DNA from: Smithella sp.
Lineage (GTDB): Bacteria; Desulfobacterota; Syntrophia; Syntrophales; Smithellaceae
NCBI GenBank assembly: GCA_012522275.1
Contig: JAAYKU010000289.1
Coordinates: 1-49,299, forward strand
Length of the DNA stretch: 49,299 bases
Reading direction: 5' to 3'
Shown here piece after piece: positions 40,550 through 48,658 of the stretch (its first letter is position 1; each line of letters starts with the position of its first letter). Under the pieces are notes generated by a model, which was given only the letters and a program-made list of their open reading frames with translations, was not told the origin of the DNA and searched no databases. A program made the position numbers and the translations under genes.

Positions 40550-41314
40550 TCAACTGAATTTCGAGAAATCCGGCTTGCGACGCTCGAAAAAGGCCGAAAA
40601 CGCCTCTTTGGCCTCCGGCGACTGAAGCATGGCCTCGAAATATTCACTTTCCTGCATCATCTGAGTGACAACCGCTTCTGTATCGCGCAATTTCATCAGG
40701 CGTTTGGTGGTGCGCAGCGATGAAGCAGGCAAAACCGCCAGCCTAGCCGCCCGGCCGTAAGCGTAGGTGAGGAGCTCCTCCGGCGGCAGCACCCGATTGA
40801 TCAGCCCCATCTCGAAGGCCTGCTCGGCCGAAAAGGATTCCCCGAACAGCAGAAGTTCGGCGGCGCGATGGTAGCCGATTATCTCCGGAAGAAGTTTACT
40901 TGATCCGAATTCCGGGCACAGGCCGAGTCGGGGAAACTGCATCGAAAATTTCGTGCCGGCCGCCGCATAGATCTGGTCGCAGTGTAAAAGCATCGTCACG
41001 CCGATGCCGATGGCCATGCCGGATACGGCGGCCAAGACCGGCTTGGGCATGGACAGGAGATTACGCATGAACTGCGCAACCGGCTTCTCTTCAAGGCTTC
41101 CCCTGGTGTTCATGAAATCTTCCAGATCGTTGCCGGCGGAAAACACCTCCGGCTTGCCGCAAAACAGCACAACACGCACCGATGGGTCATTTTCTCCGTC
41201 CGCCAGCGCGTAGGCGAGCATTTTGTACATGGCCGATGTGATCGCGTTCTTCTTCTGCGGCCTGTTGAACTCGATGGTCAGGACTCCTTCTTTTTTGGCT
41301 GTGGTGATTTCCAT
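40550..41314 (-). CDS. enoyl-CoA hydratase/isomerase family protein
   Basis: 254 aa from the ATG at 41312-41314 behind GGGAG; the frame upstream to 41431 is not family-like. The crotonase fold is evident: TIEFNRPQKKNAITSAMY, oxyanion-hole segment VFSAGNDLEDF, second oxyanion segment AAVSGMAIGIGVTMLLHCD and FSMQFPRLGLCPEFGSSKLLP. In the last motif a single Glu (PEFG) takes the catalytic place and the usual GGTQRL is GSSKLL. That pattern is seen in delta3,delta2-enoyl-CoA isomerases and PaaG-like proteins, so isomerase is at least as likely as hydratase. The protein ends in RRKPDFSKF. It starts 38 bp after the cation efflux gene and is probably co-transcribed with it. Confidence 0.87.
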   Translation of the reverse strand: MEITTAKKEGVLTIEFNRPQKKNAITSAMYKMLAYALADGENDPSVRVVLFCGKPEVFSAGNDLEDFMNTRGSLEEKPVAQFMRNLLSMPKPVLAAVSGMAIGIGVTMLLHCDQIYAAAGTKFSMQFPRLGLCPEFGSSKLLPEIIGYHRAAELLLFGESFSAEQAFEMGLINRVLPPEELLTYAYGRAARLAVLPASSLRTTKRLMKLRDTEAVVTQMMQESEYFEAMLQSPEAKEAFSAFFERRKPDFSKFS

Positions 41315-41352
41315 ATATTTTCTCCCGTCTGGTTTTATGATTGCATGACACT

Positions 41353-42348
41353 TTACGACCGGCCTTCTTTTTCCGGCGGGTTGTCTGCAGGCTGCCTGCA
41401 ATCCTGGTGAGGGCTTCGGCCTGCCAGGCACAGAAGCTGCCCGTCATTACAACTGTTGCATTCAAATTGCAAGGTCGGATGGTCGACATTGAACCTGCCG
41501 GCCAGCATCGCGCGGACTCGGTCCGCCAGTTCATCGACCCGGCCGAGCATCTGATCGGGAACGGTGATATGTACAGCCAGCGCGATACTGTCGGATGATA
41601 GCTTCCAGACATGCAGGTCGTGAATTTTTGTAATACCGTCCAGGCCTTCCAGGGCATCGCGGATTTCTTCGAGGTTCATACCGGAGGGTGTCGCGTTCAT
41701 CAGAATCAGGAAGCTTTCCCTGATGAGCCCCCAGCCGCCGTAAACAATCATGGCCACGATGAGCCATGAAAACACAGGGTCGAGCCAGTACCAGGGTTTG
41801 AACATCCAGATGATGCCCAGCGTCACGACCCCGAGGGAGGTTGCCGCGTCGGCCAGCATATGTAAAAACGCGCTTTTCATGTTCAGGTTCACCTTCGCGC
41901 CCGCGCGCAAAAGCCCGGCGGAAAACATGTTGCCGGCAAAGCCCAGAAGAGCAATCCAGATCACGAGCCGGCCGCTGATCGGCCGGGGCGTGAAGATCCT
42001 GTGCCAGGCCTCGGCTGCGATATAAAAAGCCGCTCCGTACAGAAGAGCCACGCTGATCAGCGTGGCGAATATTTCTACGCGTTTGAAGCCGAAAGTATGT
42101 CTCAGTGTCGGCTGGCGCCTGCCGATAATGAGCGCCGCATAGTTGATAATAAGTGAAACAAAGTCGCTTAAATTGTGCACGGCGTCGCTGATGAGCGCCA
42201 TACTGCCTGACACAATGCCTCCGGCGATCTGCACCACGGGTATCAGAAAATTGATCACTATCGAAACCAGCAGGCGTCGGCCCCACGATTTTTCCTGGTC
42301 ATGCCTGTGGCTGTGCGTATCAGTCATCATACGTAAATAGTAGCGCAT
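41353..42348 (-). CDS. cation diffusion facilitator (CzcD/ZitB-type) metal efflux protein
   Basis: 331 aa; the start may instead be one of two ATGs at 42327-42330, as none has a good Shine-Dalgarno sequence. It exports divalent metals such as zinc across the inner membrane in exchange for protons. A His-rich N-terminus (DTHSHRHDQE) is followed by six transmembrane helices. Metal site residues are in ISDAVHNLSDF (helix 2) and HMLADAATSLG (helix 5). The C-terminal cytoplasmic domain has KIHDLHVWKLSSDSIALAVHI. The tail carries several Cys and His residues (FECNSCNDGQLLCLAG), perhaps an extra metal site. It is divergent from the cimA leader. Confidence 0.92.
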   Translation of the reverse strand: MRYYLRMMTDTHSHRHDQEKSWGRRLLVSIVINFLIPVVQIAGGIVSGSMALISDAVHNLSDFVSLIINYAALIIGRRQPTLRHTFGFKRVEIFATLISVALLYGAAFYIAAEAWHRIFTPRPISGRLVIWIALLGFAGNMFSAGLLRAGAKVNLNMKSAFLHMLADAATSLGVVTLGIIWMFKPWYWLDPVFSWLIVAMIVYGGWGLIRESFLILMNATPSGMNLEEIRDALEGLDGITKIHDLHVWKLSSDSIALAVHITVPDQMLGRVDELADRVRAMLAGRFNVDHPTLQFECNSCNDGQLLCLAGRSPHQDCRQPADNPPEKEGRS

Positions 42349-42429
42349 CTTCCGTGAGAGGTCAATTGTGCCTTTGTTTCGGCAAGAACCTGCTTTCGCG
42401 CCACCGTCCCGAGATGATACTGTTTTTTG

Positions 42430-42458
42430 TTGACAAAAGTCTTTCGAGAAATTAGAAT
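42430..42458 (+). promoter_or_regulatory. sigma-70 promoter of the cimA leader
   Basis: TTGACA (42430-42435), exactly 17 bp, then TAGAAT (42453-42458). Transcription should start near 42465, about 27 bp before the leader ATG. Confidence 0.8.
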
Positions 42459-42491
42459 AGGAAAAATTAGCTCTCAGAGATCGTGGTGAAT

Positions 42492-42563
42492 ATGCTTATC
42501 AGCACCGGAATCATTATGAACATCATTATAATTAGCTTCCGCACAGGAGGCCCGGCCGTGTAG
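42492..42563 (+). CDS. isoleucine-rich leader peptide of the cimA attenuator
   Basis: 23 codons ending in tandem TAGTAG. Seven residues are isoleucine, six of them in two clusters: ATC ATT at 42510-42515 and ATC ATT ATA ATT at 42522-42533. In-frame GTG codons at 42483 and 42486 are alternative starts; AGAGA and GGTGA lie upstream. A peptide of this kind, placed between a strong promoter and a terminator before an isoleucine-pathway gene, is typical of ribosome-mediated attenuation. Stalling at Ile codons when charged tRNA-Ile is scarce would expose the segment after the clusters. Its job is regulatory; the peptide itself need have no function. Confidence 0.7.
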   Translation: MLISTGIIMNIIIISFRTGGPAV

Positions 42564-42592
42564 TAGGCATACTTTAGACATACTAAATTCCG

Positions 42593-42629
42593 AACCGCCG
42601 CCGGCCGCAAAACCGGCGGCGGTTTTTTT
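42593..42629 (+). terminator. attenuator terminator before cimA
   Basis: AACCGCCGCCGG (42593-42604) pairs perfectly with CCGGCGGCGGTT (42613-42624), with loop CCGCAAAA, and the T-run spans 42623-42629. It lies 30 bp after the leader stop and 94 bp before cimA. CGGCCG at 42602-42607 can alternatively pair with CGGCCG at 42553-42558, at the end of the leader ORF, which would break the terminator. Confidence 0.85.
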
Positions 42630-42722
42630 ATGCGGACAACAGCGAGCCGAAAAGCCCGGGGTTCCGGCGGCCGCCGACGGAAAAAAGCACATGCAGATAA
42701 TACTGCCTGAAGGAGACAGGTT

Positions 42723-44300
42723 ATGACCAAAAAAAATATTTTAATTTACGACACGACGCTGCGCGACGGCACGCAAGGCGAGCAGATCACTTTTTCCGCG
42801 GAGGAAAAGCTGCGCATCGCCCACAGGCTCGACGATATCCATTTCCATTACATCGAGGGGGGCTGGCCCGGCTCCAATCCCAAGGATGCGCGTTTTTTCG
42901 AGCTGGCCAGGCAGGCGGAGTTTAAACATGCCCGACTGACCGCTTTCGGTGCTACACGTAAACCAAACATCCTGCCCGGGGCATGCCCCAATCTCAAGGC
43001 GCTGGTCAAGGCCGGCACACCGGCGGTAGCCATTTTCGGCAAGTCCTGGGATCTGCATGTCACAGACATCCTCAAAACAGATCTGGAGGAAAATCTGTCG
43101 ATGATCCGCGATTCTATCGCTTATCTGAAAGATCTGGGCAAAGAGGTTCTCTTCGACGCGGAGCATTTTTTTGACGGATACAAGCAAAACCCGCGCTACG
43201 CGGTACGCGTCGTCAGGGCTGCGCTGGAGGCGGGTGCGGACAAAATTATCTTTTGTGACACAAACGGTGGTACCATGACACATGAGCTCACCGATATCGT
43301 CAAAAAAATGCTCCGTATTGTTGATCCGGCCATCTCAGGCATCCATCTGCACAATGACTGCGGCCTGGCGCTGGCCAACTCCATCGCGGCGGTGCGCGAA
43401 GGGGTCCGGATGGTGCAGGGGACTGTCAACGGCTACGGTGAGAGGTGCGGCAACACCGATCTGATTTCGCTTGTCGGCAATTTGCAGATAAAGATGAAAA
43501 TGCAGTGCCTGCCTGCCGAATCCATCCGGCAGTTGACAAATCTGTCGCTGTATGTGAGCGACGTGGCCAATATACCCCCTCTTACCTCGCGGCCCTTCGT
43601 CGGGCGCAGCGCATTTGCACACAAAGGAGGGGTTCATGTCAGCGCCGTGACGAAAAACTCCCTGGCCTATGAGCATATGGACCCTGAGCTGGTCGGTAAC
43701 AGCCGCCGCGTGCTTGTTTCTGACATGGCCGGAAAAAGCAATATCGAATACAAGGCCCGGGCGCTGGGGATCGACCTGAAAAAGAAAAATGCCCTCAATA
43801 AAGTCGTGCAACAAGTCAAGTATATGGAGGACAGAGGCTATCAGTTTGATGCGGCCGACGGCTCCCTTTCCGTTTTGATGAAAAAGACCATCGGCGAGTT
43901 TATAGAGCCATTCACGCTGGAGTGCTTCAGTGTCGTTACCTCCCGCATGCTGGACAATCCCGCCATGTCCCAGGCCACTATAAAAATATCCGTAGGAGGA
44001 GAGGAGGAGCTCACCGCCGCCGAAGGCAACGGCCCGGTCAATGCGCTCGACCACGCGCTGCGCAAGGCGCTGACAAAATTCTATCCCCAGATCCGCGACA
44101 TGCACCTGGTGGATTTCAAGGTGCGCACACTGGAGGGCTCTGAAGGCACGGCGGCCGGCGTGCGGGTTTTGCTCGATTCTACGGACGGCTCCGAAATCTG
44201 GAGCACGACGGGCGTGTCCGAAAATATTATCGAGGCCAGTTGGCAGGCCCTGATAGACAGTATCGAGTACAAGCTCAGCAAGGATAAGAAAAAGAAATAG
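42723..44300 (+). CDS. cimA: (R)-citramalate synthase
   Basis: 525 aa, the length of the TIGR00977 type. It condenses pyruvate and acetyl-CoA to citramalate, the entry to the threonine-independent route to 2-oxobutyrate and isoleucine. The N-terminal TIM barrel starts ILIYDTTLRDGTQGEQ with catalytic Arg14 and metal-binding Asp15; the HLHNDCGLALANS motif supplies the metal-binding histidines, and GYGERCGNTDL follows. The C-terminal LeuA-type allosteric domain (from about residue 395) binds the feedback inhibitor, usually isoleucine. The start has AAGGAGACAGGTT upstream. Transcription appears controlled by the Ile-rich leader and attenuator just upstream, so the enzyme and its gene would both respond to isoleucine supply. 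Confidence 0.96.
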   Translation: MTKKNILIYDTTLRDGTQGEQITFSAEEKLRIAHRLDDIHFHYIEGGWPGSNPKDARFFELARQAEFKHARLTAFGATRKPNILPGACPNLKALVKAGTPAVAIFGKSWDLHVTDILKTDLEENLSMIRDSIAYLKDLGKEVLFDAEHFFDGYKQNPRYAVRVVRAALEAGADKIIFCDTNGGTMTHELTDIVKKMLRIVDPAISGIHLHNDCGLALANSIAAVREGVRMVQGTVNGYGERCGNTDLISLVGNLQIKMKMQCLPAESIRQLTNLSLYVSDVANIPPLTSRPFVGRSAFAHKGGVHVSAVTKNSLAYEHMDPELVGNSRRVLVSDMAGKSNIEYKARALGIDLKKKNALNKVVQQVKYMEDRGYQFDAADGSLSVLMKKTIGEFIEPFTLECFSVVTSRMLDNPAMSQATIKISVGGEEELTAAEGNGPVNALDHALRKALTKFYPQIRDMHLVDFKVRTLEGSEGTAAGVRVLLDSTDGSEIWSTTGVSENIIEASWQALIDSIEYKLSKDKKKK

Positions 44301-44315
44301 CCGCGCGGCTTTTTA
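44299..44315 (+). terminator. possible cimA terminator
   Basis: AGCC-GCGC-GGCT directly at the cimA stop codon, followed by TTTT. Flanking A and T runs extend the stem. The stem is short, so efficiency is uncertain. Confidence 0.4.
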
Positions 44316-44455
44316 CGGTGCGCCTTGATTTGCCGAATATCCGGTTTTTCACGAAACCGTCACTGTTGTATCTTTTTTTTAAATACCGTTTGCGCCCATT
44401 GCCAAATGCCGGTTTTGCTGATATGGGAAAATAATTGAAACGGGAGCTTCACACG

Positions 44456-45061
44456 GTGTTGTCCATCAACAGTCAGAATCCGCAAATGCGCCTCATCCAG
44501 AAAACGGTTGCGGTCTTAAAAGAAGGCGGAGTAATTATCTATCCGACGGATACGGTTTACGGCCTCGGCTGCGGCTTATCCAACAAAAAAGGCATTGAAA
44601 GAATATACGAAATTAAAAGGAGAAGCAAAAAACGCCCCTTAAGCTTTGTCTGTTCCAATCTCAAGCACATCAGCCAGTACGCCCAAGTCACGGATTACGC
44701 GTATAAAACAATGAGACGCTGTCTGCCCGGGCCCTACACTTTCATTCTGGAAGCATCGCGCCTCGTGCCGAAAATGATTCTACCGAAAAGGCCGACCACA
44801 GGCATCCGCGTGCCGGACAACCAGATTTGCCTGGCCCTTATTCGCGAACTCGGAGAGCCGATCATCAGCACCAGCGTCCAGACGCAAGACGGGGAAGATC
44901 TCGGCAATCCCCTGCTCATCAACGAACATTTCGGACGTATTGTCGATTTGATCATCGACGGCGGAGTGATCATTCCCGAGCCGTCGAGTGTCATCAGCCT
45001 GGTGGACGACACGATTGAAATCTTAAGGACAGGAAAAGGCGACGTAAGCGCCTTCGAATAA
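44456..45061 (+). CDS. Sua5/YciO/YrdC-family protein
   Basis: 201 aa from a GTG at 44456 with GGGAG nine bases upstream; a TTG at 44435 is an alternative. The YrdC-like fold is clear from GGVIIYPTDTVYGLGCGLSNKKGIERIYEIKRR, then PLSFVCSNL and the lysine/arginine-rich KRPTTGIRVPD. TsaC/Sua5 proteins make threonylcarbamoyl-AMP for the t6A modification of ANN-decoding tRNAs, which include tRNA-Ile. YciO relatives share the fold and have weaker or different activity. The short form without a Sua5 C-terminal domain and the KRRSKKRPLSFVC sequence resemble YciO more than TsaC. It lies between cimA and the RNase gene. Confidence 0.85.
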   Translation: MLSINSQNPQMRLIQKTVAVLKEGGVIIYPTDTVYGLGCGLSNKKGIERIYEIKRRSKKRPLSFVCSNLKHISQYAQVTDYAYKTMRRCLPGPYTFILEASRLVPKMILPKRPTTGIRVPDNQICLALIRELGEPIISTSVQTQDGEDLGNPLLINEHFGRIVDLIIDGGVIIPEPSSVISLVDDTIEILRTGKGDVSAFE

Positions 45062-45153
45062 CATACAAGGCCTTTTCAGCAGATCGCACACCGGGGCGGG
45101 CGGCAGGCCCTCCCGAAACGCACGGTGCCTGAAGTGGCCCAAAAAGGACGGTT

Positions 45154-47031
45154 ATGAAACACATTATGCTCGTCAACGCCGTGCATAAGGAACAAATGCG
45201 CATGGCTACGGTTGACGAAAACGGCAAGTTGATTGAATTCAACATTCAAATGGCGGTGAAAGAGCCGATCACCGGAAACATTTACAAGGGAAAAGTCCTC
45301 AAAGTCGAACGCGGCCTTCAGGCTGCATTTGTCGACTACGGTGGCGTCAAAGACGGCTTTCTCCCGCTTCGCGACGTGAGCACGGAATATTTTACGGAGC
45401 ATGCCGGCGCTACAGGCGGCAGGCCGGGGCTTAAATCCGGCCAGGAAATCATTGTTCAGGTTGTCCGCGAGGTAACCGGAAACAAAGGTGCGCTACTGAC
45501 ATCGTACGTTTCCCTGCCCGGACGCTATCTGGTGCTTCTGCCCAATAAACTCTGCGGCGGTATCTCACGCAAAATCGATGATGAAGAAGATAGGCAGAAA
45601 ATAAAATTTCTCATGGAACAGATCAAGGTCCCGGAAAATATGGGTTTTATCGTCCGGACCGCCGGCATCAACCGCACCAAACAGGAAATCCAGCGCGACT
45701 ACCAGTTTCTGATGCGCCTGTGGAAAGACATTTCCCGCAAGGCCGACAGTGTGACCGCCCCATATTTTCTGTATCAGGAAACGGATTTCGGTGTGCGCTC
45801 CCTGCGCGACTACCTGACACCGGAGGTTGAGGAAATACAGGTCGACGATGTAGAAACTTTCCGGAAAATGCGCGCATATCTGAAAGCCGTAGCTCCGAGG
45901 AATTTGCGGATCCTCAAGCAGTACAAGGAAAAAGTGCCGATCTTCGACCGGTTTGAGCTCGAAGAGCAGATTCGCGTCATTTATCAGGAGCGCGTAGAGC
46001 TCAAATCGGGCGGCTATATCATCATCAATCCCACAGAAGCCATGATCACCATCGACGTCAACTCCGGTCGCGGCTCCAACAAAAGGAACATTGAAGAAAC
46101 GGCTTTCAAAACAAATGTCGAAGCCTGTGAAGAAATCGCCAGGCAACTGAGGCTGCGCGACCTGGGCGGGCTTATCGTCATCGATTTCATCGACATGATC
46201 GACAAAAAGCATATCGCGGAAATTGAAAAGGTTTTTAAAAAAGCGCTCAGCATGGACCGCGCCAGAATTCAGCTTTCACGTATTTCCAAATTCGGACTGC
46301 TGGAACTCTCACGGCAGAAAAAACAGTCCACCATTCAGGAAATCAGCTACAACACCTGTCCGTACTGCAAAGGCACGGGACTGAGGCCTTCACTGGAGTA
46401 TGCCTCACTAGTGGCGTTTCGCAAGATTGAATCGGAGGCGGTCAAAGGCATCTATACCGAGCTGAAAGTCAGTCTGCCCAATGAAATTGCCCTGTACATT
46501 CTCAATAACAAACGGGTAGAGATCATGAAGATGGAAAGCACCTTCAGCCTGGGACTTCTTATCGAAGGAAGACCGGATATGGCATGGGATAACTTTGAAA
46601 TCCAGCCTTCCCTGAAGGAAAAAAACCTGCAGGTCAGTGTCATGCAGGGTGTCCCATTGCTTAAACTTGCCGCTCAAACCGAGCCGGACGGTGAGGCCGA
46701 TATCAAAGCAGAAGAGGAGCAATCCCTTCCCACCGATGAAATAAAGGAGAAAAAAGGCAACCGACGATCTCGCCACAGAAAAAAGAAAAAAGTCGCGGAC
46801 CAACTCGATGTATCAATCCCGCCGGACGACATACTGGGAGGCGCCCTTTCTTTCACCCATCCCCGCGTACCACAGGGAGCTGCCGCGCTTGTTACCGTGA
46901 AACCTTTAAAAAACATCAGCCCCCTGCCGGACGACTTTTATCCCATGGAGCCGGCGTACGATCTTTTCGCGCCTGCACCGGAAAACGGACGCACGCCGGA
47001 TGAGCCGGAAGACGTCGAAGGACAGGATTGA
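45154..47031 (+). CDS. rng: ribonuclease G/E family endoribonuclease
   Basis: 625 aa, longer than E. coli RNase G (489) and without the full RNase E scaffold. It cleaves 5'-monophosphorylated RNA, maturing rRNA and starting mRNA decay. An S1 domain (GNIYKGKVLKVERGLQAAFVDYG, about residues 40-120), the 5' sensor and RNase H-like regions, and the catalytic acids in TIDVNSGRGSN (about 300) and VIDFIDM (about 344) are present. The Zn-link cysteines are in CPYCKGTG (about 402-409), for a dimer-of-dimers. From about residue 510 an extra acidic then very basic tail occurs (KGNRRSRHRKKKKVADQ), then a Pro-rich end. The tail could bind RNA or partners. AAAGGACGG precedes the ATG. Confidence 0.94.
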   Translation: MKHIMLVNAVHKEQMRMATVDENGKLIEFNIQMAVKEPITGNIYKGKVLKVERGLQAAFVDYGGVKDGFLPLRDVSTEYFTEHAGATGGRPGLKSGQEIIVQVVREVTGNKGALLTSYVSLPGRYLVLLPNKLCGGISRKIDDEEDRQKIKFLMEQIKVPENMGFIVRTAGINRTKQEIQRDYQFLMRLWKDISRKADSVTAPYFLYQETDFGVRSLRDYLTPEVEEIQVDDVETFRKMRAYLKAVAPRNLRILKQYKEKVPIFDRFELEEQIRVIYQERVELKSGGYIIINPTEAMITIDVNSGRGSNKRNIEETAFKTNVEACEEIARQLRLRDLGGLIVIDFIDMIDKKHIAEIEKVFKKALSMDRARIQLSRISKFGLLELSRQKKQSTIQEISYNTCPYCKGTGLRPSLEYASLVAFRKIESEAVKGIYTELKVSLPNEIALYILNNKRVEIMKMESTFSLGLLIEGRPDMAWDNFEIQPSLKEKNLQVSVMQGVPLLKLAAQTEPDGEADIKAEEEQSLPTDEIKEKKGNRRSRHRKKKKVADQLDVSIPPDDILGGALSFTHPRVPQGAAALVTVKPLKNISPLPDDFYPMEPAYDLFAPAPENGRTPDEPEDVEGQD

Positions 47032-47079
47032 ACGAAACAAACACCGCGCTGCGCCAACGGCATTCAAGGAGGTACTTTC

Positions 47080-48066
47080 ATGGTAGAAAATCTGGCGAAA
47101 AATCTTTACCGAATTATTATTCCCCTGCCCAACAGTCCGCTTAAGGACCTGAATTCCTACGTCATCAAGGGCGGGGATCGTAACCTGATCATCGATACGG
47201 GTTTTAACCGCACCGTATGTTACGAGGCCATGCAGCAGGGCTTAAACGAGCTGGCGATCGATTTGAACCGCACCGACTTCATGCTCACACACATGCATGC
47301 CGACCACACGGGACTCGTGGAAAGACTGGCCACCGACTCGAGCCGGATATTTTTCAGCCGCATCGATTCGCAGGTTTTCGATGAAGAAAACAGTTGGCAG
47401 CCGCTGATCGACTTTGCCGAAATCAACGGCTTTCCGGCCGACGAACTGCAAAGAGCCCTGCACAGCCATCCCGGCTTCAAATACAGCCCGGCGCGGAAAC
47501 CTGTTTTTACGCTGATCGAAGACGGAGATATCATCGAATGCGGCGATTACCGCCTGCGCTGCATTGCCACACCGGGGCACACACAGGGGCACATCTGCCT
47601 GTATGAAGAGCGCAAAAAGCTGTTTTTCACCGGGGATCACATTCTCTTTGACATCACGCCGCACATCGAATCGTGGGCCTACACCACCAATTCGCTGGCC
47701 GATTACATGGACAGTCTGGATAAGGTATATAACCTCGAGGTGGACATGGTTCTGCCCGGTCACAGGAATTTTCTGGGAGATCTGAAAAGCAGGATCGACG
47801 AGCTGAAGGCTCATCACCGCGACCGGGCGGATGAAGTGCTGGATGTGCTGGGCGACAAAACGATGAACGGCTATGAAATCGCCGCCGGGATGACCTGGGA
47901 TATCGACTGTGAAAGGTGGGAGGATTTTCCCATTGCCCAGAAATGGTTCGCCACCGGCGAAGCCATCGCTCACCTGCGTTATCTGGAGAGCGAAGGAAGA
48001 ATACATCGCGATACGAGCGGTAAAATCGTTACTTTTCGTTCGGTCAATGGCCGGCAGACCGGATAA
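47080..48066 (+). CDS. metallo-beta-lactamase-fold hydrolase
   Basis: 328 aa with AAGGAGG before the ATG. The binuclear metal motif is HMHADH (residues 71-76, in LTHMHADHTGLVERL), with a third His in TPGHTQGHICLY and Asp/His in FFTGDHILFDI; the final His is in LPGHRNF. After the lactamase domain, residues from about 230 (HRDRADEVLDVLGDKTMNGYEIAAGMTW) form the winged-helix-like C-terminal domain common in glyoxalase II-like and LACTB2-type proteins. It is likely a thioesterase, lactonase or nuclease; the substrate is unknown. It lies 48 bp after the RNase gene on the same strand and ends before a strong two-way terminator. Confidence 0.88.
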   Translation: MVENLAKNLYRIIIPLPNSPLKDLNSYVIKGGDRNLIIDTGFNRTVCYEAMQQGLNELAIDLNRTDFMLTHMHADHTGLVERLATDSSRIFFSRIDSQVFDEENSWQPLIDFAEINGFPADELQRALHSHPGFKYSPARKPVFTLIEDGDIIECGDYRLRCIATPGHTQGHICLYEERKKLFFTGDHILFDITPHIESWAYTTNSLADYMDSLDKVYNLEVDMVLPGHRNFLGDLKSRIDELKAHHRDRADEVLDVLGDKTMNGYEIAAGMTWDIDCERWEDFPIAQKWFATGEAIAHLRYLESEGRIHRDTSGKIVTFRSVNGRQTG

Positions 48067-48094
48067 ATCTCCGGCGGGAACGCGAAAAAAAGCT

Positions 48095-48132
48095 TATGGG
48101 GAAAAGGCAGCCGCCTTTTCCCCATATTTTTT
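48095..48132. terminator. bidirectional terminator between convergent genes
   Basis: TATGGGGAAAAGGC (48095-48108) and GCCTTTTCCCCATA (48113-48126) form a perfect 14-bp stem with a 4-base loop. TTTTTT follows on the plus strand; on the minus strand a seven-T run follows after AGC. It serves the hydrolase gene and the MaoC gene. Confidence 0.9.
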
Positions 48133-48590
48133 CAGAAAAAGATCATTCCCAGCGATTCGGCGATGCAGGCAGGTTTTTCCTGTCCCTCGATTTCAATGGT
48201 GTGAATCTGTGACATCAGCAGGCGGTTGCCCGGCTTTTCTTCGAGCGATTTCAGAACAATCCGGTCGCGGATTTTCGAGCCTGTTACCACCGGGTTGAGA
48301 AAGCGCACCTTGTCCAGGCCGTAATTGATGGACATTTTCGAGCCTTCCATCTTCAGGGGCACCTGATAGCTGAAAAAAGGCAGGTGAGACAGGGTCAGAA
48401 AGCCGTGTGCAATCGTGGTGCCGAACGGCCCGGCCGCCGCCTTTTCCTTATCCACGTGAATCCACTGATGATCCTTGGTGCTGTCGGCAAACTGATTAAT
48501 CTGATCTTGTGTAACCTCCGTCCAGTCGGACACAAAGATTTCTTTCCCGATATGTTTTCCCATATCCTGCAATACCGATTCGATCGACAT
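48132..48590 (-). CDS. MaoC-like (R)-specific enoyl-CoA hydratase
   Basis: 152 aa. It is a hotdog-fold hydratase of the MaoC/PhaJ/NodN type, adding water to trans-2-enoyl-CoA. The hydratase 2 motif is in FADSTKDHQWIHVDKEKAAAGPFGTTIAHGF: the Asp and His pair of DHQWIH are the catalytic residues and AHGFLTLS forms the helix over the active site. MSINYGLDKVRFLNPVVTGSKIRDRI is the usual middle part. Related proteins also appear in autoinducer-linked and polyhydroxyalkanoate pathways; here fatty acid or acyl-CoA metabolism is most likely. It is in the same direction as the nitronate monooxygenase-like gene, 68 bp downstream of it. Confidence 0.88.
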   Translation of the reverse strand: MSIESVLQDMGKHIGKEIFVSDWTEVTQDQINQFADSTKDHQWIHVDKEKAAAGPFGTTIAHGFLTLSHLPFFSYQVPLKMEGSKMSINYGLDKVRFLNPVVTGSKIRDRIVLKSLEEKPGNRLLMSQIHTIEIEGQEKPACIAESLGMIFF

Positions 48591-48658
48591 ATTTTTTACT
48601 CCCTTCCTGTTTTATGAGCGTGCATCATAATCCTTTTGCCTGGTTTGGGCAATACGGA

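Noticed and set aside
42465-42722. T-box riboswitch before cimA
   Set aside because: No T-box bulge sequence or specifier loop was found, and the Ile-rich ORF explains the region better; T-boxes are mainly Gram-positive, although some deltaproteobacteria have them.
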